Translations under genes and position numbers: made by a program
Source: Aptenodytes patagonicus
Taxonomy: Eukaryota > Chordata > Aves > Sphenisciformes > Spheniscidae
Reading direction: 5' to 3'
DNA: 64,000 bases
Assembly: GCF_965638725.1 (NCBI RefSeq)
Contig: NC_134982.1
Span: 6,754,126 to 6,818,125, forward strand
In this document: in pieces, positions 23,002 through 36,294 of the stretch
Layout: each line of letters begins with the position of its first letter
Position numbering within the stretch: the first letter of the stretch is position 1
Notes under the pieces: generated by a model
Databases searched by the model: none
What the model saw: only the letters and a program-made list of their open reading frames with translations
Told to the model about the DNA's origin: nothing

Positions 23002-25302
23002 CTTCATCAAGATTTGGCCTGGACTCAAATAGGGAAAGGTAATTTATTCATTTGAAATTGCAGAATCAAATAATTGCATTTAAAATGCTTGCCATAATCC
23101 TCAGGGCATGAAACATGGTGCCTCAGAGAACCATCCTAGAGCTCTTGTGTGTTTCTAAGGGCTAGTGAGGGCTTAGGGGAAAGTAATATCTGCTATAGAT
23201 GGAGAAATAGTCAAGCTTTCTGACACAAAAGCTCTTCTTTTGGTCTGAAAGAGAAGCAGCAATTGTCAGTGTTAAATTCAGGTTGAGAACAATTGCTCTG
23301 AGTTGAACTTGATATGGTAATTAGTTAAATCATCCGAGAGAAAATGTTGCTGGTATCTGTAAAGCAAAAATAAATGTTCGCAGGGAAAAAGGCGATGAGG
23401 CGATTATCTCCTATGGGGAGAGCAGAGCCGGGTGATTTATCACCTCCGGGAAAGGTAAGACGTGGCAAAGGGAGAGAGGAGAAAACTGAAAGACACCTTA
23501 AGCCAGCGTCTCTCCTGAGTCCAGGATTTTCAGTATCCAGTGCAGTTTTGAATTCCAGTTCACAGACTCATCTTTTGAAGGATTTAGGGTGGGGGTGTTT
23601 GGAGGGAGTGGGGTGTAGAATAGCTTTCCCTTGAGATTCAGGACTGAGAGGCCTGAGATAGAACGGTTATTCAGTGAGAAATCCCCTCTCCCTGATAATC
23701 TGATGTTTCTGTCCCTTATTGATTATTCTTAGAAGCCTGTGCTGGTGCATAATGGCTGTCTATTTCTGCACACACAGTTTCCAGGAGAACACATTTTGCA
23801 TGGGAGGACGGACATTACATTCAAGTATTATCCGAGTGTCATACAAGCAAAACTTACAAGTTTCGAAGGCTGTATTGTGAATGTAATTTATCACGACGGC
23901 TGTGAAAATATGTTTTCAAACTTCACTTCCACTCTTCAGGAGCAGCCTGGCTTCATCCAGAGCGTGTGACGACTGATGAGGAATTGGCTTTTGGCGAAGA
24001 GCTTTGAGAAGCTGGCAAATGCTTTGTAAAGGCTGCAGAAATCTGGGAAAATACATGGAAAATCATTGTGTATAAAAGACAGTTACCACACTAAGAACAA
24101 AGAAGCAGAGAATAGGCTGTTGTTGATCCTAAGAAATGATTTCTACTATCTATGTATATTATAAACACATGCAAACACATATGGGTGTACATGCAATTTT
24201 GTTACGCTAATGACTGCCATCAAGTGGCTCCAAGAGGCAAACGCAATCAAGCCTAAACTGCAAGCACTTTTCCTGCCCAAACTGGTGAGGTGATCAAGCC
24301 TCTTGATCAAGTAAAACTGGATACAGATAGTGGTGCAACTGCCCAGGGCAAAAAAAACCCACAGAGCTGGAGTCCCCCTGCCCGCTTGAAAACATGGAGA
24401 GAAGACTGTTAGTTTCCAAAATACGTGTTCCTGACCCTCTCCATCATTCAGACCAGACTTCTTCCTATTTACGCTTCCAGCAATTATTGGAGTGACTGCC
24501 CCTATATTGGGATTCTCATGCCAGAAACGCCCCTCCTGACCAAATGCAGCAACATATGATAAACTAATGATGTAAGACATTATCGTCCATCACCTTAGAG
24601 GCATCCAGTCTAACTCGTGCCAGAGGGAAAACAGCCTTGCCAGGTCCTACCCACCCTCCTGATCACAGCTGCACCCTGACCTATGTTACAGGTGATGAAA
24701 ACCAAAGCAAAACCATGAAAGAAGATCAACGTGAGTGGTTTTCTGTCTTGGAATACTTTCAAAAGTGCAAGTTCACTATAAAACTGCTTTACTAGATGTG
24801 GAAAAGCGAGAGAAGCTTTATAAACTTGAAACTTTAAAACAACAGGTTTTTATGAAAGAGCTAGAAAACCACAGCGTTTGAAGTTCCCCAGAGTTTTTCT
24901 AGGCTTTTTCCTTCATCATGCAAGAAAATAAAAAATACGTTGGTCATAATTCTGATTTCACCTTATCAGCTCCACTGACTGTTAGAATTACTCCTGTTGA
25001 CACTAGTACAAAAGGATATCCTGACAGATCCAAGTGAACTCAGACTTATTAAAAGCAATAAATAATTGTTATGATCCCAGAGAAGCAACATCTACTGCTC
25101 TATTTGTTTTGTGTATGACTTCAGAGATTAGGGGACCTTGCTACTTAATTGCTCAGAGGGACACTAATCTTGTAAAGCTCTTTTCCTAGCAGAAGCTATC
25201 AAATAGAAGAAGGACTCCTTAATAAAATTATAGTTGTTAAATTCTCCATTTTGCTGGGAAGTTACTAGGTCCAGAAACAATCCCCAAAAACACTCTTAGA
25301 AG

Positions 25303-25445
25303 AATCATAGAATCATAGAATCATTGAGGTTGGAAAAGACCTCTAAGATCATCGAGTCCAACCATCGACCCAACACCACCACCCACTAAGCCATGTCCCT
25401 AAGCGCCTCATCTACTCGTCTTTTAAATACCTCCAGGGATAGGGA
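25303..25445 (-). mobile_element. CR1 LINE 3' end fragment
   Basis: A short CR1 copy in reverse orientation. Two CATAGAAT octamers (25306-25321) are followed by the same 3' block as the copy at 4874, including GGTTGGAAAAGACCTCTAAG and GAGTCCAACC, and by the last codons of ORF2 (antisense of [10 protein letters not shown]). It ends at AGGGA near 25445, so it is a 5'-truncated insertion of about 143 bp. The close match to the 4874 copy means both inserted from one recently active subfamily. Confidence 0.93.
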
Positions 25446-27628
25446 ATAATCAGGCTGCAGTATCAAGATCTGAAAAATTTAGATAAGCTAGAAATGAGGG
25501 TTTAGTTCACAGTCTTTTCTGTATATGTTATCTGGTCATACACACTTTTCTCTGTCCTGCAAAATAAATTTTCACACAGTGAAAATGTGCCATGGCAGGG
25601 AAAATTACTTCTCAGCCTCAGCCATCCTGGGAAGGAGCAGGCACTGTCCCTCCGAAGGACAGCACGGAAAGGGAAAGCCAGCCACGGGGCATGCTCTAGC
25701 CAGATAAGGGTTTTCAGAAATGTGGTTCCCAAAATCTCTTTTGCACGTGTGAGATTTTACAGATCCAACATGTACAATTTCTGATACCACAGTTACTTGG
25801 CCACCGGCACTTCAGCCTCTCTTGGAGAAATTCTGAGTAACTATGGGTTTTCAGTAAAACAGTGGTAAGAATGGGTTTTGTCTGTGTAAAAAGGAAATAC
25901 TTAAAAAATAGTTCTCCCTGAGTTTGTTCTGAGACATGGCTGTAGACATCTGGCCTGGAAAACGTGATGTTGAACAAACTTTGGGCAAATCATAGGTAGC
26001 TTGAAACATGGTGTTGTAATATGTACAGGAGCACATATCACACTCTCGATTGCCGGACTGGCCGTTTGCAGACGACTAGAGAATAACAGGACCAGCATTT
26101 ATGATACAACCCCCAAACGTTCTCCGTCTGCCTTCTGTTGAATGGCAGTAAAGGCAGCTTTAACTGCTGGAGAGTCCGCCTGTGCTGCTAATAGTAACAA
26201 CAGAAATGAAGGAAGGTAGCTCCTTGATCAGGTTGTGGGTTGTGTTTTGCAGGGAACTTTCTTTGAACCTATTTGTGTAGTACCCAGAACTGGTGCTGTT
26301 CGTGCTACCACGTTACACGGGATACATCAGCTAGAGATACCTGCCCAGGCTCCGCCGAATTCAACGCAGCTCACACCACATTTGATCCATCTGTCAAACC
26401 TAGACCAAAATGAACCATCTGACTGCTTGATCGAATGGGATTTGCTATGGAAAATGGGGCTCCTGGAGGCCCCTCATTATTAATAATTATAGCATAATAA
26501 AAAGCGCACAGCTAATTGCTGATCCTTTGTTATAACCTGTTAGATTAATAGAAACAGTTCTTTCTTCTCAGGAGAGTAGGCTCACTTTCACATTACAAAA
26601 ATAATTAAAATGTAATCAAGTGCTGAGAAGTCACCCAGGAGGTGTGTGTATAATACCCCACACATACGTTTTGCCTTTTGTGCCAAAGCTGCTCACAAAG
26701 GACCAAATTTGTTCTGCCATCAAGTCCTGATTCCCCCCTTGCACATGAAGAAGGAGCAGACGGACCATGATAGGACAGCTCTACCCTTTCACATGGGGTC
26801 TGGCCCTACTGCTGGCCCTCCAGTTGCGGCACAGTCCCCAATTACACACGATCAGTTAATCAGAAAAATCTTCCCGCGTTAACCTATATCCCGTAATTGC
26901 ACGTCACTACATTTTGCTTTCAGATTTGACGCTTAGGAAGGGGTTGCAACAGGAGGGTGTTTGTCTGTCTGTCTTTCTGACGCTAAATACTGCTACTACT
27001 ACCCTTACTCAGGAAGTCCAAGCATGGAAGGGACAGAGAGGACACCTCCCTCGTTCAGCGAGGGAGCCCTGGAGATGCCGTCTGGGTCCTGCAAAGGAAA
27101 ACTCACCCCACTGAGCCCAGTGACGTGCTGCTGCGAAGGCAGTCTCAGGAGCTTGCACGTTCCCTGAGCACATTTCTCCCTTTCCTGGGTCACTTCAGCA
27201 CTACCTTCTGTTTCACTGCAGTTGCTAAAGATGCCTTCCCAGCATCTAAAATAAACCAAAAGATAGCTGCAGCTCCAACAAAAGCAGCACGAACCCAGAG
27301 CTCTAGGCTCACTGACCAATAAATCTTCTTGTGGCTTTTTTTTCCTTTCTAATTACTCTTTTAATCTCAGAAGTAATTTGCAGAGGGAAGATCAGAGGAA
27401 AATTTCTACTCACACACACTTACTTCTCTTTCTATAACCAATTTGCAGCTTCCTTTCACTCCAGGGTGAAAATGTACTGCAGTTCTCATTGTTTCTCTTC
27501 TCTGCACCTGCGCATGGAGTCAAAACCCCCCTGCAATCACCACAACATATTCACAGAGTTTCAGACTGGAGATCTTCATTATCTAAAGCATGAGGCATTA
27601 AACACTTATTCACATATTGGTCTTCTTT

Positions 27629-27647
27629 AAAAAAAAAAAAAAAAAAA
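27629..27647 (+). repeat. A19 homopolymer preceded by ATTAAA
   Basis: Nineteen A residues followed by a G and more A-rich sequence. The variant poly(A) signal ATTAAA occurs about 30 bases upstream (around 27597), an arrangement that can mark the 3' end of a retrotransposed transcript. The preceding 300 bp matches no gene I recognise and no flanking direct repeat is obvious, so a simple repeat is equally possible. Confidence 0.7.
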
Positions 27648-29540
27648 GAAAAAAATGAAAACAGAATTCATATCTGAAAGTTAATGATGGTCATTACAAT
27701 CAGAAAGAGAAAAGAATTTTCACACCCCTCATTTTGGATCTTCCATTCTGATTTTGGGACAAAGAGGAAAATATTATAAAATTATTAACTCACCAAAAGA
27801 CCGAAGTAGACAGGTTGAATTTCACAGAATTTAAAGGGAAAAAGAGGAGCATTACTTTATCCTATCTGACTTTTCATATTCTACATGTGTCTTCCGTATG
27901 TTATCCTGATCTCACGCCTCAGTTAGAGTTAGGCATTTCAGGTCTTGAGCATGTAAACTATTGTGTATCACAGAGAAAAAAAGAAAGACAAAGATAGCAC
28001 TAATGCCCATGGCCCATCGGTTACAGAACCGAGATCTGTTGAGTATGTGCACCATACCATAATGAAAAAGAAAAAGAAAGAAATTGAAAGAAGCCATTCT
28101 CCCTCAAAAATTTGAACCCAAACCCCAGTGATCCCCAGAAACAAAGCCTATGGAAAACCTCTTTCCAGAGCTGAATCCAACAGGGGTTTGGTTCTGGGTG
28201 TGTGGACAACAAACCACCCAAGAATCTGAAGAAAGAAGATTCACCGTTCCATTCTTCAGTACTAACCCAATTTGGCCAATGCCTTTAGTCTCCTGCTGTG
28301 CTAAGGTGCTCTTCATACTCTGAATCATCTTCTGTATTTGATGTTGGGACTCCCAGTTGTATCTGGCTGCTTTGCTTTTGTGCCTTTACAAATCCTTTAT
28401 CTCTGACATTTTTAAAATGTATTAATGTCATGCATTCAGTATCTCACTTTCCACGTTAGCAAATTGGCTTCACTATATCAGACATCTTGTCCCTACTATA
28501 ACTTGTCCCAAGGATGTATTTTCAATGAGCATGAACACACCTGCCAGGTCAGGCAAAAGGAGCTAAAGAGCGGCCCCTGGTATGAGAATCTCATTTTGAT
28601 GCCATTAAGAATTTCTTACCAGGAAGAGCTCTGAGCAGGCCATTGATTCTGGCTTGGGTCAACACCCAAATCACTTTTTCCACTCCCACAAATGGGAATT
28701 AATGCACCCAGGGAAGCTCCTTCAGAAGTCTCCACATGAAGAATGCAACTCCCATGTTCCCGAGATTATCAGTGAGGTCTAAAGAGTGGGCATAGAGGAT
28801 GGAAGAGGCAGCAGTACACCTGAATACTTTTCAAAAATTTGTGCCTACTTGACTTCAATTTCACAAACATTATATCCAATTTTCACCTCTTACATCTGGA
28901 GTAAAACAGTAGTGCCCCACGTCTGTAAAACTAATAAAACAAGAATCGTGGACAGTGTGAGAATTTTTCTGTAATCTTGTTTGACATGGATAACATGCTG
29001 ACTTTCACATCTAATTTTTTTTTAATTACTGTCTGGTTGGTGATTATTTACATGAGATAAAGAATGTTTGAAGGCTTCTACCATAATTAAGTTTCATCTT
29101 TTTAGACTGTTCTTTACATGTAAACATAATTGCTTTTAGTTGTTATAAATCTTGTGTAAATTTCCTCAAGCAATAAGCACAAGCTGTATCTCAGTAATTG
29201 TCTATTGACTACACTTTTCGGTATGAATTAATTTTCCATTACAAACTTCCCTTCTTACTGTATCAGGTTGGAAGCCTGCATTTTGAACACGTAGATATTC
29301 TCATCTAGTGTAGATTTGTCTCACATTATACTGGAAAAAAGAGACAGAGATTCACTGAGCAACCATCAGTCTGAATATCAATGCAGCATGACAATAACAG
29401 TGTATGTCAAAACTCAGATTTCCTCTGCAAATTCCCAGACAGCAACAAAGACCCGTTTCCAACCCTAATTATTTTTATTGCTGCTACATTGTACTCTTCT
29501 TTACTGCTTCTTTAAAAGTAAATGGCTTGATTAAGAAGGG

Positions 29541-30600
29541 CACCTAAACTCAATGAAACTTTCACAGCAACCACAAATGAAATCTAACTTAGCCAGGCGT
29601 ATTTTAAGGGGTAAGTACCTAAGTTACCTAAGAGGGGCCAGTAGGCAGCCCTGGGCTGAGCCATCGCATCTCTTTTGAACAAGAAGTTGGAGACTATAGC
29701 AAGACTTCCCCAAGTGTTCATCTGAAGTTAGGTGCCCTTTTTGCTGCTGCTTTCAGAAATGCCCCGAGGTACCTACTTGCATTTTTAGGTGTGGAGTACT
29801 TTTCTAATTATAGCAGCTAAATTCCAACTTCAAAAGCCGCGTGGCTCACCTAGCACCACAAAGTTAGGTGCATAGCTCCACAGAGGGTATACGCCACGCT
29901 GAGGGAGGTGCCAAATATCCTCCCACATCAAATCTGGGGGAGAGCTGCTGGCTTTGGGCCTGAAAACAGACAGCTGGCCTGGTGGAAAGAGTGCCAAAGC
30001 CCTCCAAAGGGAGGCACAAGAGGTGCTGATTCAAATGCATGAAAATGCCGTAATGGACTTCTGCTGCCAGAAGAGGAGGTCTCCATCCTTCTTCCTCGTC
30101 CCTCTCTCACAGCCATGAGGTCCCACCCTCCCTTGAACTGATTCTGGACCTGTGCTGTACCAATTTAATTAATTAAAATAGCAGAAAATTACTCACTCTT
30201 CCCTCCCCCGAGACATTTGCTGCCATTTTAGTGAGATAAACTAGCTCACGCAAAGGTCCTAAGAATGCCAAAGGCAGCACCAAACAAATGACAGGAGAAG
30301 ACACCCAGGAGGGGAAGGTGGAAGGCGCTCCTACCTCAGTGCCACGTGTAGAGACTATGTGAGCAGCCTTTGCATTCGTTCTCTAGAGGATTGAGGCATC
30401 CTGAGTTTACAAAGGTCTTGTAACACTCAGGGAGAGATAAGCCCATATGGTTTCCCACCCAGTACCTATATGCTCTCCGAGGTGGACCTGGGTGCCCCAG
30501 TTTTCCTGTGTCTTATCTGCAGCACAGCAGAGGTGTCTTGGATACCCTATGGCATCTAAGATGGCCCTGGACATCTAGGTTTAGGCACCTGAATCTCTCC
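29541..30600. repeat. Possible remnants of an ancient interspersed repeat
   Basis: The motif GGCACCTAA or its complement TTAGGTGCC recurs in slightly altered form at about 29541, 29729, 29787, 29862 and 30584, mixed with GGTACCTA-like segments. Clusters of this motif are familiar from old interspersed repeats shared by birds, crocodilians and turtles. Boundaries, family and even its status as one element cannot be established by eye. Confidence 0.25.
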
Positions 30601-33491
30601 ATCAGCGACCTCAAGTCATACCGCTAAAAATTCAGTAATCTCAATGGCTTTAAAGGGATGCATTTAGCCCAAGAAAAGGGGATATATTAACTCTTCATTA
30701 ACGCATAAAGTGTGAAAGAACAAGGGTGCCTTTACAAGCAGTTCCAAGTAGGAGCATATTGAATGCTTTTTAAGGTATAAAATAAGAACTAATAAATAAA
30801 AAATTTCCTCCATACATCTATGTGTTCAGCACATCTGCATTTCAAATTTCTGAATTCCTGCTTAGGATTATTAAGTTTACCAGGCTCAGTGTTACCAAAT
30901 TTCTGACACTACAGGACAAAAGTAGACACACACACATGTATCTGTAGATGGTCACATATTTGGGCATTTGTTTAACGAGGGACATTTTTCTATTCTCTGG
31001 TATTCGCTGTAACTGAAAAAAAAGAAAAGGATTAAAAAAATCAGTTACTCCCACCTGCGGAAATCCTGAGAATGGGACTGAAGAGAATGCGATGGTACAG
31101 GCACATAAAATGAGGCTTGACCATGTCACTTGACCACTGCAACATGAATAGCTCCATTAGTGAGAATTGTCCTTTTCCTTCTCTTTTTCTGATGTAAGAT
31201 TTGTCCTTCTGTTTGTGAAATAAAGACTTCAGCTAATAGTGCCACCAGATGGGCCCTCGGTGGTACTGTATTCCCTGAGTGATATCCTAGTGGAAAAAAG
31301 AGGAAAAAGAAAACCCCAAACTTCAGCATTTCTGTTCATTTCATCCTATCTTTTCATCTCTGCTCTGGAATTCTCTCTCCAGCAAGAAACTGAAGGCTTT
31401 ATAGTGTCTTACATAATAAGGTGAAAAGACCTTGGTTTTACTTTTCAATGCAGTAACTTTGTGGCTTGCACGTTTCTTACTTGAGGTTAATTGTATCTTC
31501 AGAATGCATGACCCACATTGCAGGCAGACAGAATAAAACAGTTCTGTATACTTTTAATGGATTTATTTAAAAGGATGAGCAAGCAAATGTTCACTTAAGA
31601 GCACCTATTAGTGAGCTAATATACTATATTTTTACTAGGATAATTAAAGACCAAACAACACGATGGTCAAATTGAGGTCACACTTAAAATTAAATCAGTA
31701 AATCAATAGACTCAGAATGATCAAATCACTGCATTAATACAATACATAATGAAATCGAATTATGAGGCTGATAGCAGATTCAACCTGCTAGATGATAGTC
31801 TTTGGCTTTGGTTGAATTTAACAGAGGTGGTTTCCTTCCAGTGAGATGCCACTGGTGTTGTACCAACATGGTGTTGACCCAGCAGGTGAAGAAAGCAAAT
31901 ACCCACACATGTGGCTCTGCTAGTCTCTTGGTGGTTTTTCCTGGGAGAAATCTAACAGACAGTAATGGAGTCTTGGCTTAGATTAAAAAATGCAGCTCCT
32001 ATTGTGTCATTTTAACAGTCCCTCCTCAACTCTCACCACTATTAACACTCTGCTGTGGTTGTTTTTAATTACCACCCTCTGTTTTTGCAGCGTAACATAG
32101 AATCTCCCTGAGGACTCAAACCGGAATTGATGATTTAGGCATATGCAACTGTGGCTTTGGGATAACAGTCTTTCTCCAATGAACAGGAGAATCCACTCAC
32201 TAAATTACTAAAAGTTTTGTGTTTATTTTAGGGAATTATTGAGGTGTTATCAATACTACTCTCACAATGGTATTTAAAATACCTGTGAGTACGGCCCTTC
32301 TTTAAATGAAGAAAAAATAAGGAATCCAGTTTCAGCCACTGGCAATATGAAAGAACACGAGAACCATACTTCTTATGTAAAATACTAGATTCCCTAAGGG
32401 TTATTTTTGTTCACTCTGCCTTTGGAGTCAACAGGTACATGAACTCAAGTACTCTGAATATTCAACACGGTCCAGTACTTCAGTCAATACATGTTAATTT
32501 TTTACGGTTTTGTGTCACGGAAGAAAACTCAAGAATCAATTTATCCATTTCTGTCTGCCACACCAGCTGCAGCAGAGATAATGCTCCAGAAGAAATGAAA
32601 GGTCTTTGACAGAAAGGTATGGTGCCAACATTTCAGCCAATACAACAGATGTGAGATATTGAAAATTAAGTAAATAAATATACACCAATGAGACCAATAC
32701 ATTATTTCCAACTCAGCTTTCTTTTCATGGCTGTTCTCTCAGGTTTTTTTAGCAATTCCTATTTTTTTCTGGATTTATTTTTTTTCTCAGATAAAAAAAA
32801 TCAGGAGCAGAAATTAATGACTAATTCTAATGGCTTTTGATTGCAAAACACTTACAAAAGCTGTTATATTTTTATCAGCATGTACTCTATATATGATTAC
32901 AACATTTGGGGTGTTTTCTCTTCCTCCCCAGTTCAACTTAGACTCTCTACAATGTTAACGAAAAAAGACAGGGAGTTCCAAAAGCAGCTTTAGTGATCCC
33001 ACTCTTCCTTTGAAGGCACCTGTCTCCACTGACTACAGGAGGATGACTACAGTCTGATTTGGCTGTCTCCATTAGATAAGCCTAAATTATCTACCCAAAA
33101 GGACACAGTCAATCTGAATCAAAGGTGAGAAACTTGATTCTTCAAATATCATCTCTGTTCTCTTAAAAACTATGCTATTCTTCCCATCTTTCATCATTTC
33201 AGAGCTCTGGTCCTATCTTCCAGAACTCCTTGACCAGGTAGTCTTCTCTCTTTAACCAGTGACAAAGCTCTCACAAAGAATTAAATAGTGCCAAACTGCC
33301 ATTCCATCAGCTGACTGAAGAGATTTACCCTGTTTTAAGAGAAACTATGGAAATGTTTTGGTAAGAACACTTATAAGTATTTTAAATGTTATTTTTCCCA
33401 GTTACTGATTCTACTAATGATCACGTCATCTGTTTTAATAGGTTTTCCTATTAAAACACTTTCAGAAAAAAAGGTAAATGTAATTTATCTT

Positions 33492-33563
33492 TATAATAAA
33501 TAAAATAACAAAATAATAAATATAAAAAATATAAATAGAAAAAATAAAATAATGAAAATAATT
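33492..33563 (+). repeat. A/T-only low-complexity tract
   Basis: About 72 bases made almost entirely of A and T (ATAAATAAAATAAC type units) with A strongly favoured on +. It is a degenerate simple repeat, not a coding or tail sequence. Confidence 0.85.
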
Positions 33564-33949
33564 TGTGTCGCAACACCACAGGATTAATGCTCAGATATTA
33601 TTTCAATTGTTAAGCAACAGGCTTAGGAAGCCAATTGTTAAAGAGAGGAAACACATATGCTTCTTTGCATCATGGTATTACTGGACAGAGCAGACGGATT
33701 ATGGTCTTGAAACGGGAGCACCGACAATCCCACATTATAGAGCACTCGTCTGGTGTTTTGTTCTGGGCCTGTCTCTAGTAGCAACATGGCCCTTTGCTAT
33801 ATTCCTGTAAGGAAAGAAAACAAAATTGACAAATTTTGTTTGACAGTGGCTGCAGTGATTTGTTTTGGAGCTGTAGCACAATTCTGAGACAAATCCCCAG
33901 ATGGTCTCCATTCACCGTTCACTAGTTCAGTTATCAGAGCAGTTTAAAA

Positions 33950-33969
33950 TCCCACTGATTTCAGTGGGA
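33950..33969. repeat. 9-bp perfect inverted repeat, 2-bp spacer
   Basis: TCCCACTGA and TCAGTGGGA flank TT. The CCCACTGAnnTCAGTGGGA-like sequence resembles a common element of old sauropsid interspersed repeats, so it may be a repeat relic and not a functional site. Confidence 0.5.
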
Positions 33970-35679
33970 CGGGGAAGGAGACAGTGACCTTCTTGGTCAG
34001 GCACTGGCAAGGACCTTCAGGTTTCTCCAACAAGACATGCATTTACTGTGTGAACTTGGGTAGATCACGCAGGTTGCAATTCATCTCGCCTAGCTTCGGT
34101 GCGTGACTATCTAGTCCAAGCCGGTCAAATGGGCTCCTTGCGCTCCTGTGTGACATCTGCTTCAAGACCACATGCCTATTTCTCCAATGAATGACTAATT
34201 TTGACTAAATTCCTGGCTTTCAACGCTGTTAACATGCACCTCGGTTCCCTGCCCATTTCCCTGAAAAGCAGCCCTTGTCTTTCAGCAGAAAGTTACACTC
34301 CGGACTTGTTTTGGGTCTGTGCCAGCAAAAATGCTTCAGAGAGATCACAGCCTAACAAACACGCAGAAGAGAGAACTATTCCCAGACCAAAATGTGCGTT
34401 GCATGTCAGAATTGCTACGGCTTGGTGTGTCTCACAGGCTCCGTGCACAGCTGTCAAAGAGATTCTCCTTTATCTCCAGGAGGAGATAAGAAGGCGGCAA
34501 CCTGGGCTTAAGGAGCAGGACAAGCTTAGTTTAATACCAACGGCGACAAGCACTTCAGACGGCCACCGCGACTGTGGACTGACAACCAGCAATTCCTAAG
34601 CTCTACGTGGCTTGAGTGGGTGGGGAGAGGGAGATAATAACTCATGAACTTCCAAAACAAACATCAAAACAGATTTGAATGCAAGAAGGTTTTGTACTAT
34701 TATATTAACTAAAATCCATGATAGATAGCTAAGTCACAGGAGGCCAGCAGCAAGCCTTTGCTGCTGTCAAGTGTTTAATTTCAGTAAGAACATCAAAGAA
34801 AGGAAACAAGGAAAATGGATGAGACGCTTGCTACTTAGGAAGAGACAGCAGTGGGGGATTTTGCCCACACTAGGACTGCAGCCCTATGCCCAGAGCTGCC
34901 ATAACACATCATAATTGCCATTGCGCTGCATTCACATAACCTCAACAAGTAGTAAAACTCACTTTTCTCCAGAGCAGCAGTAAATAGCAGGAGGTATAGA
35001 CATTTGAGAGAGGCAGGATAACAATACTGGTCTGCATTTCCCCACCCTAGAAATTGTGAGATCAAGCTTAAGAATCACAATATTCAAAAAGAAAACAAAA
35101 TCCTTGTGTTGTGATTTGCAGCCTTCAGCTTCCTCTCAGATGGAGATTGCAAACTCTTCTCTGCAATTATCTCTGAGAGATATTTTCATCTTTAAAAAAT
35201 AAATCAAAGATTCTTACATGAATAAGCTGAATCCAGCTGTCAGGCCTTTATATACAAAGGGACCGAAGGGTTCTCTGTAGGCAATACACTGTCTAGAAGA
35301 CCCTTCAATGTTACTAATGCTTACAGGAAGCTGTCGGTATGGTCTAGAGAGAGAGAAAGAAGAATGTACTCACTGGGTTAGTATTTCTTTCCATGGACCA
35401 GTGAAACCTGGGGACAACTGTAGCAGACCAACTTAGCAGATGGAAGAATTTTTGAACCCTGATTCTAGCTTCATATTGAACTTCTGGGGAGGCTTCAGGT
35501 AAAGCATAGACTTCATTGAAGACTGAAGATAGTGGAGAGGTTAATTTGTAACGGAGAAGATCATGGGTGGGTTGTTTTTTGGTTTTTTATTTGTTTTTTG
35601 ACCTGTGGCAGAATGTTGGACCTCCATCAGAAAGGATGGATGTTATCTGATGCTTGTGGAGAGCCTGGTGCTTTGGCTA

Positions 35680-35707
35680 AACTCCACCAACCCAGCTAGG
35701 TGGAGTT
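35680..35707. repeat. 9-bp perfect inverted repeat, 10-bp loop
   Basis: AACTCCACC and GGTGGAGTT are exact reverse complements around AACCCAGCTA. It could form a small hairpin. No associated gene is recognised. Confidence 0.5.
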
Positions 35708-36294
35708 CGAACTGCCATTCCTAACTGAGTAACGTAATGCAGAGTATCAGCCAAAAGGGTGGAAATTGCCACTTTTTGGGGAAAAAAAAAAATAAATTAG
35801 TGCCTGCTCTCTAGAGAGGATTCCAGAGTGGGACTTTCCATGGACATACATGTCCACTGCTTTCAGACACATCTCACCTACTGTGGGTTCTTCTCTGCTC
35901 CACTTAGAGGAGTTGGACCCATCTTTTTCAGTCATTGGATTCTCCCAGATGGGAATCCAGGCTCCCTAATACTGAGGCTGTAGAGCCCATTCGGGTGATG
36001 CGGGACAAAAGCCTAAATTTGAAAGAGCCTGTGTCCAATTTCCACTGCTGCCTTAGAAATGGGATTAACCCACAGATACTATCACACAAATTCTAGGGCT
36101 CTAGCAACTTGGGAGTGCCTAGATGACACTGCAGTTTGTTACTGTTTGTGTTGAGGCGTATGTGTTCAAAGGCTAGATAATTTTTGAGAGATTAATACAA
36201 CTGCAACCGATTTCACATATGGGAGGTCTGGGACTTCCCTTCACGTATTCAGTAAAACACATAGCAAATGGCAACCTTAAAACACCTACCAGCA

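Larger units (their letters stand above)
19344..25302. other. Non-coding interval with two notable inverted repeats
   Basis: No gene is supported. The interval contains a nested inverted repeat at 20976-21005 and a 20-bp perfect palindrome at 22982-23001, listed separately. The minus frame at 24146-24580 (144 codons) is among the longest non-repeat frames in the window, but it has no known motif and its length is within chance expectation for 64 kb. Confidence 0.6.
25446..36294. other. Long non-coding interval, no confirmed gene
   Basis: Nearly 11 kb without a recognised gene. Items seen: an acceptor-like site and open frame at 26252-26483 followed closely by AATAAA (see findings); an A19 tract at 27629-27647; a cluster of GGCACCTAA-type motifs at 29541-30600; a TTTAATTAATTAAA palindrome at 30164-30177; A/T-rich simple DNA at 33492-33563; perfect inverted repeats at 33950-33969 and 35680-35707. 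Nothing else is recognised. Confidence 0.6.

Noticed and set aside
24146..24580. 144-codon minus-strand frame
   Set aside because: No known motif, no splice or promoter context, and a length expected by chance for the longest frame in 64 kb of six-frame translation.
24590..24640. ACCTTAGAGGCATCCAGTCTAAC, reminiscent of a CR1 3' end
   Set aside because: Similarity stops after about 25 bases and neither octamer tail nor ORF2 tail is present.
34201..34599. 132-codon + strand frame
   Set aside because: No recognisable domain, and composition does not differ from surrounding non-coding DNA.
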